14,214 nt of DNA from Bacillota bacterium. GTDB taxonomy: Bacteria; Bacillota; Bacilli; Paenibacillales; NBRC-103111. The translations under genes were made by a program, and so were the position numbers. The first letter of the stretch is position 1, and every line of letters starts with the position of its first letter. This document shows, one piece after another, positions 6,703-13,664 of the stretch. Where the stretch lies: contig JAEWAA010000445.1 of the NCBI GenBank assembly GCA_023391955.1, positions 1 through 14,214 of the forward strand, written 5' to 3'. The notes beneath the pieces are model-generated. The model saw only the letters and a list, made by a program, of their open reading frames with translations. It was not told the origin of the DNA and did not search any database.

Positions 6703-6831
6703 ATGCGGGTCACACTCCTTGATGGAAAGTACGGGACAATAGGTGGATATTACCCTATTTTACACCCTTTTAATCTTTTTTGGCGCGGTGGTGGGGGGGA
6801 GCGCTGGGCTGGGGCAGAACGGAATTCCGCG

Positions 6832-7014
6832 TAACGGAACGGAGAGGCTCTTAAACACAAATTTGGCCCTCGCTCGGATTCTAACGGAACTCCACGACTG
6901 TTAGACCGCAAATTTGCCGCCAGCGAGGCGCCGTTTCCCTTCTAAGGGTGTCTCAGTTCCGTTACATCTTCGGAGGGCGTTTTTTTTGCTTTTAAGGGTC
7001 GCTGAGTTCCGTTA
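6832..7014. repeat. Four-copy inverted repeat array, TAACGGAAC family
   Basis: TAACGGAAC occurs at 6832-6840 and 6882-6890 on the plus strand; its inverse GTTCCGTTA occurs at 6956-6964 and 7006-7014. The period is 50 nt in each pair. Similarity extends to about 24 nt (a following CTTA-type block), and both forward copies also share CAAATTTG (6858-6865, 6909-6916). It fills most of the 6721-7057 gap between the polyphosphate kinase and chemoreceptor genes. I see no gene there. Confidence 0.75.
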
Positions 7015-7057
7015 CAGTCGGGAGAGGGAGGGCGGACCGGCGGACCACTTTCCCAAC

Positions 7058-7084
7058 AAAAAAAGGCTGCCCCCAGGAGCAGCC
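7058..7084 (-). terminator. Terminator of the chemoreceptor gene
   Basis: GGCTGC (7065-7070) and GCAGCC (7079-7084) form the stem. On the minus strand it is followed by seven Ts (plus-strand A's 7058-7064). It lies 23 bases after the chemoreceptor stop. Confidence 0.8.
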
Positions 7085-7106
7085 CCGCCAAACGCAAACG
7101 TATCTT

Positions 7107-8855
7107 TTACTCCACCACAAAGCTTTGCAGCGAGCTGAACAGCTCCTTGGACAAAGCATGAATATCCTCCGCTTGTCCGGCCACATGGCGGATAGCCGCA
7201 TCCTGCTGCAGAGAGGTGGCGTTCACCTCCTCCACACCTGCCGCTGTTTCCTGGGCCACCGCGGCCACCTGCTGGAAGTTCTCCACCAGTTCCCGGCATT
7301 TCACCCGGATGGTGTCCACCTTGCCATTCACCTGGCCGATCCGGGAGGAAACCTCCGCCGCGGAGCCGGCAATAGCCTCAAACGAACCAAGGCAGTTGGC
7401 TACCTGGCTGTTCTGCTTCAGAATCATCTGCTGGCTGTTGGCAAGCTTCTCGCCCAACGCCGCAATTTCCCCGCTAAGCCCGCTGATAATCCGTTCGATA
7501 TTCTTCGATTGTTCACCCGTATGTAAGGATAATACCCGGACCTCCTCGGCAATGACCGAAAATCCCTTGCCGTAGCTTCCTGCCCGCGCCGCCTCAATGG
7601 CTGCATTCAACGATAAGATATTGGTTTGTGAAGCAATCTCTCCAATAGTGCCTACTATGGCTCCGATTTTCGAGGAATGTTCGGAGAGTCCTGCCATGGA
7701 TTGCTGCACCTGAAGGAGCAGCTCCTCCGTTTGTATGGATGCCTTCTGCAGCGCTTCTACAGAGGTTTGTCCATCCTTGGTGTTCTGCTGGGAGGCTTTG
7801 CCGCTTTGGCTCATCAGCCGGGCATATTCCCAGATATCGCCGATTTCCCGTTCCAGCTGATCGAGGATTCCCGCGCTGTTCTCCGCTTGTTGAGCCTGCT
7901 GCCCCGCACCTTTGGCGATCTCCTGGATAGCCGTAAGGATATGGGCATTGGCAGAGGCGGTGTCCTGAGAATAACGCTGGAACTGTCCGGAATGCTCATC
8001 CAGAGAAGTGGCAGCGGCTTTGGTTTCCAATACCATCTCCCGCACCTTGTCCACCATTGTATCGAAAGCACGGCTCAACTGGCCCAGCTCATCCCGGGAG
8101 GTGGAGTTGATCTTGTGGGACAGGTTTCCTCCGGCAATAACGGAAACCGCATTCTGCAGCCTTCGTATGCTCCGCCCAAAGTAGAGAATGATAATAACGG
8201 CGACGGCTGCTCCCAGAATAATCGCCAGAAAAGAGTAAAGCCACATGGACGCGGCGCTTTGGTCCAGCGTCTCCCGGGAGATCCCCATTGCCGACTCTGC
8301 ATCCTGGCTGAAGGCTGTATAAAACTGGTCGGTGAGCGTGAATATTTTGTCCCGCTGCTTCTGGGTTTCCTCATAAAGATATTGGGTGTTCATTTGCTTC
8401 TCGACATCTTTCAGATTCGGATCGGAAATGATGGTGACTGCCTGGTCGAACATATTAAGATAATCCGTGGTGGCCATCACCAGCTGACTTCTCCATTTCA
8501 GCTGCTCCTCGGTGGAGGCGGTGTCTCCCAGCTGCTTGGACTGCTCCAGAAACACAGGACGTGCTTCCTTGTATTTGTCGATAAAGGCTTGCGTGCGGGA
8601 GATCATCAGTCCGGAAGCAATATCCTTGATGTCCTGGGCCGCACCCTTCAGCTCAAGGGCCTGCATCTGCAAGCGGACTTTGCTGTCCTGGGTTTCCATG
8701 TTGGCGCGGATCCGTCCGATTTGCCCGCTATTGAAAACCGCTGCCACTACGAATACGGCAATAATGGCAGCGAAGCCGATCCCCAAGCGCAGCTTCAGGG
8801 TCAGCTTCAATCCGGGGAATCTCCCCGCTAAGCGGGGGTTGTGACGAAAAAGCAT
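7107..8855 (-). CDS. Methyl-accepting chemotaxis protein (transmembrane chemoreceptor)
   Basis: This 582-residue chemoreceptor would control CheA/CheW signalling. It has TM1 at about 23-43, an extracytoplasmic helical sensor (about 44-204, four-helix-bundle type, no recognisable PAS/Cache motif), TM2 at about 205-227, HAMP at about 228-280, and a long coiled-coil signalling domain. The conserved hairpin tip is IGEIASQTNILSLNAAIEAARAG-YGKGFSVIAEEVR (about 404-440). GGAGGG lies nine bases before the ATG at 8855; an in-frame TTG at 8861 is too close to that SD. It is divergent from pstS and its promoter region carries a Pho-box-like repeat (8908-8948), so it may be made under phosphate starvation. 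The ligand is unknown. No other che genes are in the window. Confidence 0.92.
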   Translation of the reverse strand: MLFRHNPRLAGRFPGLKLTLKLRLGIGFAAIIAVFVVAAVFNSGQIGRIRANMETQDSKVRLQMQALELKGAAQDIKDIASGLMISRTQAFIDKYKEARPVFLEQSKQLGDTASTEEQLKWRSQLVMATTDYLNMFDQAVTIISDPNLKDVEKQMNTQYLYEETQKQRDKIFTLTDQFYTAFSQDAESAMGISRETLDQSAASMWLYSFLAIILGAAVAVIIILYFGRSIRRLQNAVSVIAGGNLSHKINSTSRDELGQLSRAFDTMVDKVREMVLETKAAATSLDEHSGQFQRYSQDTASANAHILTAIQEIAKGAGQQAQQAENSAGILDQLEREIGDIWEYARLMSQSGKASQQNTKDGQTSVEALQKASIQTEELLLQVQQSMAGLSEHSSKIGAIVGTIGEIASQTNILSLNAAIEAARAGSYGKGFSVIAEEVRVLSLHTGEQSKNIERIISGLSGEIAALGEKLANSQQMILKQNSQVANCLGSFEAIAGSAAEVSSRIGQVNGKVDTIRVKCRELVENFQQVAAVAQETAAGVEEVNATSLQQDAAIRHVAGQAEDIHALSKELFSSLQSFVVE

Positions 8856-8907
8856 GTGCAAACACCCTCCAACGTTCGAATGAATTACGCTTCAACTATA
8901 TAGGCGA

Positions 8908-8948
8908 TTTATAATCGCAGCGTCACGGAAATGTAAGGGAATTGTAAA
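8908..8948 (-). promoter_or_regulatory. Pho-box-like promoter of the chemoreceptor gene
   Basis: Read on the minus strand: TTTACA (8948-8943), five bases, CTTACA (8937-8932), then 18 bases to TATAAA (8913-8908). The 11-bp period and hexamers match those before pstS and pstC, with one mismatch in the second hexamer. The predicted start would be about 50 bases upstream of the ATG. PhoP control is inferred from this match and the divergent position beside pstS. Confidence 0.5.
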
Positions 8949-9011
8949 GTCATAAAGTTGTCGAAACCTTGGGAAATCGCCCCTATTCATGTTATTGCAT
9001 GTTTAAAATCT

Positions 9012-9051
9012 TTTACACTCCGTTTACGAATCTAGGGTTTAAGCTTAACAA
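9012..9051 (+). promoter_or_regulatory. Pho-box promoter of pstS
   Basis: TTTACA (9012-9017), CTCCG, TTTACG (9023-9028), then 17 bases to TAACAA (9046-9051) as a -10-like hexamer. PhoP of Bacillus binds direct TT(A/C/T)A(C/T)A hexamers repeated every 11 bp overlapping the -35 region, and this site fits that rule. Further upstream GTTTAA (9001) is in phase but poor. Confidence 0.68.
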
Positions 9052-9104
9052 AACGCTGTTACCATGGGTTACAGAAAGATAACACTAAGGAGGACAAAGA
9101 GAAC

Positions 9105-10040
9105 ATGTCTAAGAAATGGTTGGTACTGATTCTTTCTGCAATGATGATGGTGGGGGTTTTGGCTGGATGCGGAGGCAAAAAAGAAGAAAATTCTGCCAGC
9201 AGCCCGGCAGCAAGCACAGCGGCATCGGCGAGCACTGCAGCATCTCCCGCAGCATCCAAGGCACCGACAGTGGAAGGCACCGTTACAGCTTCCGGCTCCA
9301 GCGCATTGCTTCCTCTGGTAAAGGCTGCTGCTGAAGACTTTATGGCCAAGAATTCCAAGGCTACCATTAACGTAACCGGCGGCGGTTCCGGCACAGGCTT
9401 GAAGAACGTAGCAGACGGCACCTCCAACATCGGTAACTCCGACGTGGCTGCCGGCGACGAATATAAGGACAAGGGTCTGGTTGACCACATTGTAGCTGTA
9501 GCGCCTTTCGCCATTATCGTAAACAATGATGTAACAGTAGATAACCTGACTAAGCAACAAGCTGCCGATATTTTCTCCGGCAAGATCACCAACTGGAAGG
9601 ATGTTGGCGGCAAGGACCAAAAGATCACCGTGATCCACCGTCCTGACTCCTCCGGCTCCCGTAAGCTGGTTCAACAAATCGTACTGGGCACTGCCCAATT
9701 CACCAAGGACGGCATCACTCAAGCGGAATCCGGCGCCATGAAGACTTCCGTAGCTTCCACTACCGGTTCCATTGGCTATATCGATACTCCTTACATTGAC
9801 AACACCCTGAAGGCTGTTAAGTTCGATGGCGTTGCTTACTCCGCTGATACCATTAAGGGCGGCACCTACCCGCTGTACGGCATTGAGCATATGTACACCA
9901 AGGGCGAGCCTACCGGCGCTACTAAGGCGTTCCTGGATTACATCCTGGGCGACGAGTACCAAAAACCTGCTGCCGGCAAGACCAAGTCCAAGATTGAAGA
10001 ACTGGGCTTCCTGCCTGCAAGCCTTGCCCCTAAGAAATAA
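9105..10040 (+). CDS. pstS: Phosphate-binding lipoprotein PstS
   Basis: This 311-residue extracellular substrate-binding protein of the high-affinity phosphate ABC transporter has a lipoprotein signal peptide with lipobox LAGC (Cys22). An Ala/Ser/Pro-rich linker (about 30-53) follows, then the binding domain. Phosphate-contact motifs are TASGSSALLPL (61-71), GGGSGTGLKNVADGTSNIGNSD (92-113, Asp113) and RPDSSGSR (179-186). AAGGAGG lies 11 bases before the ATG. It is preceded by a Pho-box and followed by two stem-loops, so it forms its own transcript, allowing more binding protein than permease. Codon choice is visibly narrow (GGC, TCC, AAG, GTA), as in highly expressed genes. Confidence 0.96.
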   Translation: MSKKWLVLILSAMMMVGVLAGCGGKKEENSASSPAASTAASASTAASPAASKAPTVEGTVTASGSSALLPLVKAAAEDFMAKNSKATINVTGGGSGTGLKNVADGTSNIGNSDVAAGDEYKDKGLVDHIVAVAPFAIIVNNDVTVDNLTKQQAADIFSGKITNWKDVGGKDQKITVIHRPDSSGSRKLVQQIVLGTAQFTKDGITQAESGAMKTSVASTTGSIGYIDTPYIDNTLKAVKFDGVAYSADTIKGGTYPLYGIEHMYTKGEPTGATKAFLDYILGDEYQKPAAGKTKSKIEELGFLPASLAPKK

Positions 10041-10082
10041 TGAAGGAACACGTTTCAATCCAGACTACTAGATAAAGATGAT

Positions 10083-10113
10083 AAAAGCTCTGCCGCAAGG
10101 CGGGGCTTTTATT
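10083..10113 (+). terminator. Terminator after pstS
   Basis: AAAAGCTCTGCC (10083-10094), loop GCAA, GGCGGGGCTTTT (10099-10110): a full 12-pair stem with two G-U pairs, ending in Ts. It should end most pstS transcripts before pstC. Confidence 0.85.
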
Positions 10114-10143
10114 GCGGATGAGAGTGGAACCGGAATGCGAATA

Positions 10144-10190
10144 CAACATAGGACGGCGGACGAAAATAGTCGAAAGCCGTCTTTTGTTGT
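10144..10190. terminator. Second stem-loop between pstS and pstC
   Basis: GACGGC (10152-10157) pairs with GCCGTC (10176-10181), with an inner GAC/GTC pair and outer ACAACA/TGTTGT arms (10144-10149, 10185-10190). TTTT follows the right arm. It lies just before the pstC Pho-box and may be a backup terminator. Confidence 0.5.
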
Positions 10191-10212
10191 GTCTTCCAAT
10201 ACGCCGAAAATG

Positions 10213-10252
10213 TTTACACCACGTTTACAATTCATTAATGATTCCATAACAG
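10213..10252 (+). promoter_or_regulatory. Pho-box promoter of pstCAB-phoU
   Basis: Two perfect TTTACA hexamers (10213-10218, 10224-10229) are separated by CCACG, giving an 11-bp period. Seventeen bases later comes TAACAG (10247-10252). Hexamers, spacing and -10 match the pstS promoter. Transcription would start near 10259, giving a leader of about 48 bases before the TTG start of pstC. Confidence 0.7.
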
Positions 10253-10291
10253 TGGTGAATTAGAATGAAGCAAGTAGAGAGAGGCGTTATG

Positions 10292-10298
10292 AAGGAGG
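10292..10298 (+). promoter_or_regulatory. Ribosome binding site that sets the pstC start
   Basis: AAGGAGG is a perfect SD eight bases before the in-frame TTG at 10307. The two upstream in-frame ATGs (10265, 10289) have no comparable SD and the first lies almost at the predicted transcription start, so TTG is preferred. Confidence 0.75.
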
Positions 10299-10306
10299 TT
10301 TTTAAT

Positions 10307-11242
10307 TTGTCAATCGCGGCGGAGGAAGTTCCTGCTACGAATGAGCGAAAGTCTGGTCCCGTATCACGCTGGACCAGAATCCGGCTTGGGGAAGACGCAG
10401 CCATGAGATGGGTGTTTATCCTAAGCGCAACAATCGTGTCTGTTATCATTTTTACATTGATTTTTTTCGTGGGTTATCAAGGGACACAAACCTTCCGGGA
10501 GGTGTCCATCAGCTCCTTTTTCTTCTCCCTGGACTGGACACCCAGCGAAGGCCGGTTCGGAGCATTCCCATTCTTCTTCAGCACCATGGTGCTGACCCTG
10601 CTGTCGGTGCTGCTGTCCTTGCCCATTGCGTTGGGCGGCGCGGTATTCATGGCCAAGGTCGCTCCCCAGTGGATGCGGGAAATTCTGCGTCCAGTAACGG
10701 ACCTGTTTGTGGGGATTCCCTCCGTTGTGTACGGCTTTATCGGCATGACCGTCATTGTGCCGTTTCTGCATAAGCTTTTCCCCAGTACCGTTGGTTATGG
10801 CATTCTGCCCGCCGCGATCATTCTGGCCGTTATGATTATGCCTACGATCCTGTCCATTTCCGAGGACGCCATCCGTTCCTTGCCTGTACGTCTGGAGGAG
10901 GCTTCCCTGGCTCTTGGCGCAACACGCTGGCAGACCATCTGGAAGGTGCTGCTGCCTGCTTCCCGCCCTGGTGTCATTACGGCCATCATTCTGGGAATGG
11001 GCCGCGCCATCGGGGAAACCATGGCTGTATTCATGGTCATCGGCAACTCTCCGCAGATGCCGAAATCCCTCTTGGACTCCACCACCGTACTGACCACCGC
11101 TATCGTGAAGGACATGCCCTCCACCTTTTACGGGACGGCCTGGAATAACGCGCTGTATCTGATGGCTCTTATGCTGCTATTAATCTCCCTTGCGCTGATC
11201 ATCGGCATCCGCGTCCTGGCCAAAAGGAGTGAAGTCAAATGA
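10307..11242 (+). CDS. pstC: Phosphate ABC transporter permease PstC
   Basis: This inner-membrane permease has 311 residues from TTG (325 if ATG 10265 is used). Hydrophobic segments lie at about 36-56, 88-113, 132-155, 165-185, 222-245 and 281-303, the usual six. The EAA loop that docks on PstB is EEASLALGATRWQTIWKVLLP (197-217). FVGIPSVVYGFIGM and GMGRAIGETMAV are PstC signatures. The N-terminal cytoplasmic tail is hydrophilic. Its TGA stop overlaps the pstA ATG by four bases, so translation is probably coupled. It is the first gene of pstC-pstA-pstB-phoU. Confidence 0.95.
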   Translation: MSIAAEEVPATNERKSGPVSRWTRIRLGEDAAMRWVFILSATIVSVIIFTLIFFVGYQGTQTFREVSISSFFFSLDWTPSEGRFGAFPFFFSTMVLTLLSVLLSLPIALGGAVFMAKVAPQWMREILRPVTDLFVGIPSVVYGFIGMTVIVPFLHKLFPSTVGYGILPAAIILAVMIMPTILSISEDAIRSLPVRLEEASLALGATRWQTIWKVLLPASRPGVITAIILGMGRAIGETMAVFMVIGNSPQMPKSLLDSTTVLTTAIVKDMPSTFYGTAWNNALYLMALMLLLISLALIIGIRVLAKRSEVK

Positions 11243-12123
11243 TAACGACCCCTTCCAAAGTGGCGCAACGAAACAAATTGTTCGACAAGGCGGCTACCGT
11301 CCTTCTTTGGGGAATCGGCTTCCTGATTATTGTGATTCTCGGCTGGTTCCTGTATAAAATTCTGGGTCCGGGCCTGAAGCACCTGACCCCCAGCTTTATC
11401 TTCGGAAAACCCAGTGAGGTGCGGGCAGGCGGGGGCGTAGGCCCTATGCTGTTCAACTCCTTCTATATTCTGTTCCTGTCTATGGCAGTGTCGCTGCCTA
11501 TCGGCTTCGGAGCAGGGATTTACCTGGCCATCTACGCTAAGAAAAACCGTTTTACAAACCTGATCCGGATTTCGGTAGAGGCGTTGTCCTCCGTTCCGTC
11601 CATTGTATTCGGCCTGTTCGGTTACCTGGTCTTCGTAAACTGGATGGGGATGAAATTCTCCATTATTGCCGGCGCCTTGAGCTTGGCTCTCTTGAATCTG
11701 CCGGTTCTGGTCCGGAACACGGAGGAAGCTCTGCGGGCGGTGCCCGATTCCTACTGGGAGGCTTCCCTCGCCTTGGGCTCTACCCGCTGGCAGGCGATCC
11801 GCAAGGTGATGCTGCCCGCCGCTCTGCCTACGCTGATCACCGGCATCACGCTGGTTTCCGGCCGGGCGCTGGGGGAATCCGCCATTCTGATCTATACCTC
11901 GGGCGTATCCGTATCCCGGCACTTCCCCGACTTCGATTTGACGGCTATGGGTGAAACCCTCTCGGTCCACCTGTGGTATGTGCAGGCTTCGTCCCTGGTA
12001 CCCGACGCCAAACAAATCGCCCAGGGCAGCGGCGCCCTGCTGGTCCTGGTGGTCCTGCTCTTCAACCTGCTGATCGCCGTTCCCAGCCGGATTCTGTCCA
12101 AAAAATTCAACGGAGGGAAGTAA
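11239..12123 (+). CDS. pstA: Phosphate ABC transporter permease PstA
   Basis: This 294-residue second permease subunit forms the channel with PstC. It has six hydrophobic segments (about 20-43, 70-100, 115-135, 140-158, 195-220, 260-285), EAA loop EASLALGSTRWQAIRKVMLP (174-193), and family motifs ALSSVPSIVFGLFGYLVF and SGRALGESAILIYT. The ATG overlaps the pstC stop (ATGA), with AAAAGGAG nine bases upstream. Length is normal. The SD of pstB lies in its last codons. Confidence 0.95.
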   Translation: MITTPSKVAQRNKLFDKAATVLLWGIGFLIIVILGWFLYKILGPGLKHLTPSFIFGKPSEVRAGGGVGPMLFNSFYILFLSMAVSLPIGFGAGIYLAIYAKKNRFTNLIRISVEALSSVPSIVFGLFGYLVFVNWMGMKFSIIAGALSLALLNLPVLVRNTEEALRAVPDSYWEASLALGSTRWQAIRKVMLPAALPTLITGITLVSGRALGESAILIYTSGVSVSRHFPDFDLTAMGETLSVHLWYVQASSLVPDAKQIAQGSGALLVLVVLLFNLLIAVPSRILSKKFNGGK

Positions 12124-12129
12124 CCGTCC

Positions 12130-12885
12130 ATGGAGCCTAAAATATCGGTACGCAACCTGAATCTGTTTTACGGTGATAATCACGCCCTTCACGATATCAA
12201 TCTGGATATCAAGAAAAACACCATCCACGCCCTGATCGGCCCGTCCGGCTGCGGCAAATCCACCTTCCTCCGCACCTTGAACCGGATGAATGACCTGATC
12301 GACAATGTCCGGATCACCGGAGATGTCAATGTGGAGGGTGTAAACATCAACAGCACCGGCACCGATGTGGTGAGCCTCCGCAAGAAGGTAGGTATGGTGT
12401 TCCAGCGGCCTAATCCGTTCCCCATGAGCATCTACGATAACATTGCTTACGGACCGCGGATTCACGGCATTAAGAAAAAGAGCATTCTGGATGGTATTGT
12501 GGAAAAAAGCCTCAAGCAGGCGGCATTGTGGGACGAAGTGCATGACCGGTTGGGCAAGTCCGCTTTGGGGCTTTCCGGCGGACAGCAGCAGCGGCTGTGC
12601 ATCGCGAGACTGCTGGCGGTAGAGCCTGATGTGCTCCTGATGGATGAACCCACCTCGGCGCTGGACCCCATCTCCACCCTGAAGGTGGAGGAGCTGTCCC
12701 AATCTCTGAAGGAATGGTATACCATCATTATCGTAACTCATAATATGCAGCAGGCAGCACGGATTTCGGACTTCACTTCATTTTTCCTGAACGGCTATAT
12801 GGTGGAAACGGACAATACGGATACCATATTCACAACGCCCCGGGATCAACGCACAGAGGATTATATTACAGGCCGTTTCGGCTAA
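12130..12885 (+). CDS. pstB: Phosphate ABC transporter ATP-binding protein PstB
   Basis: This 251-residue ATPase drives phosphate import. It has Walker A GPSGCGKST (37-45), Q-loop Q92 in FQRPNPFPMSIYDN, signature LSGGQ (148-152), Walker B VLLMDEP (168-174), D-loop SALD (176-179) and switch His204. NRMNDL after Walker A is typical of PstB. GGAGGG in the end of pstA is the SD, with a spacer of 12 bases. Only one pstB is present here, unlike Bacillus subtilis, which has two. Confidence 0.96.
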   Translation: MEPKISVRNLNLFYGDNHALHDINLDIKKNTIHALIGPSGCGKSTFLRTLNRMNDLIDNVRITGDVNVEGVNINSTGTDVVSLRKKVGMVFQRPNPFPMSIYDNIAYGPRIHGIKKKSILDGIVEKSLKQAALWDEVHDRLGKSALGLSGGQQQRLCIARLLAVEPDVLLMDEPTSALDPISTLKVEELSQSLKEWYTIIIVTHNMQQAARISDFTSFFLNGYMVETDNTDTIFTTPRDQRTEDYITGRFG

Positions 12886-12916
12886 TAACATTGATCATAA
12901 GAGGGGTGTACCCAGG

Positions 12917-13576
12917 GTGGATACCAGAACGAATTATCATCAGTCCTTGAAAGCGATGCAAGATCTCCTGATGCATATGGGAACAACAGTGGAGAAGCAA
13001 ATTTACAGAGCAGTGGATTCCTTGAAGAATTTGGATGGCGCCCTGGCCCAAAGCATCATCGATGAGGATGATGCCCTGGATCAAATGATGCTGGATATTG
13101 AAGACCGCTGCCTGCGTCTGGTTGCCCTGCAGCAGCCTATGGCCGGTGACCTGCGGATCATTACCATGGCCGGGAAGCTTGCGGTGGATTTGGAGCGGAT
13201 CGCCGATCATGCGGTGGATATCGCCAAGATTACCCGCCGTCTGACCGGAGAAGAACTGATCAAGCCTATTGTGGATTTGCCGCGGATGGCGGATCTGTGC
13301 ATCAAGATGCTGCAGGAGAGCCTGCTGGCTTACACCGAAGGCAATGTCAACCGCGCGGCATATATGGCCGAGCTGGATGATGAGGTGGACAGAATTTACA
13401 GCACGGTGCTGAACGAAGTAATGCCCATGATGAGCAATGACACCGTCCGCAATAAGCAGCTCATGCAGCTGATGATGGCCGCCCACTATTTGGAGCGGGT
13501 AGCGGACCATGCCACCAATATTGCCGAGGGCGTCATCTTTATGGTGACCGGCAAACGCAAGGACCTGAATAAGTAG
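12917..13576 (+). CDS. phoU: Phosphate signalling regulator PhoU
   Basis: This 219-residue helical protein links Pst transport to the PhoR-type kinase and represses signalling when phosphate is plentiful. Two PhoU repeats each hold the metal-binding E/D motif: DLERIADHAVDIAKI (91-105) and YLERVADHATNIAEG (191-205). It starts with GTG at 12917, with GAGGGG ten bases upstream. It lies 31 bases after pstB, is last in the operon and is followed by a terminator. Length and both repeats are complete. Confidence 0.95.
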   Translation: MDTRTNYHQSLKAMQDLLMHMGTTVEKQIYRAVDSLKNLDGALAQSIIDEDDALDQMMLDIEDRCLRLVALQQPMAGDLRIITMAGKLAVDLERIADHAVDIAKITRRLTGEELIKPIVDLPRMADLCIKMLQESLLAYTEGNVNRAAYMAELDDEVDRIYSTVLNEVMPMMSNDTVRNKQLMQLMMAAHYLERVADHATNIAEGVIFMVTGKRKDLNK

Positions 13577-13602
13577 CTATAGCAAGAATTTACATGAATT
13601 TG

Positions 13603-13662
13603 ACCTTTTCCTAATCTATCCGACATCTTTCGATGTTACGATGGTGCGGAAAAGGTTTTTTT
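13603..13662 (+). terminator. Terminator of the pstCAB-phoU operon
   Basis: ACCTTTTCC (13603-13611) pairs with GGAAAAGGT (13648-13656), with an inner ACATC-TTTC-GATGT hairpin (13623-13636), followed by seven or more Ts. The outer loop is long but the inner hairpin shortens it. Confidence 0.75.
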
Positions 13663-13664
13663 AC

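Noticed and set aside
6748..6775. Pho-box controlling ppk2
   Set aside because: Only one TTTACA is good, its in-phase neighbours match poorly, and it points away from ppk2.
5842..6834. 330-codon plus-strand open frame over the polyphosphate kinase gene
   Set aside because: Shadow frame; the minus strand holds intact PPK2 motifs.
6832..7014. CRISPR array
   Set aside because: About 50-nt spacing is suggestive, but two of the four copies are inverted and the spacers share sequence.
7677..8831. 384-codon plus-strand open frame over the chemoreceptor gene
   Set aside because: Shadow frame antisense to conserved chemoreceptor sequence.
11128..12741. 537-codon minus-strand open frame across pstC, pstA and pstB
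   Set aside because: It is antisense to three well-recognised genes, has Gln/His/Gly-rich composition typical of a shadow frame and matches no family I recognise.
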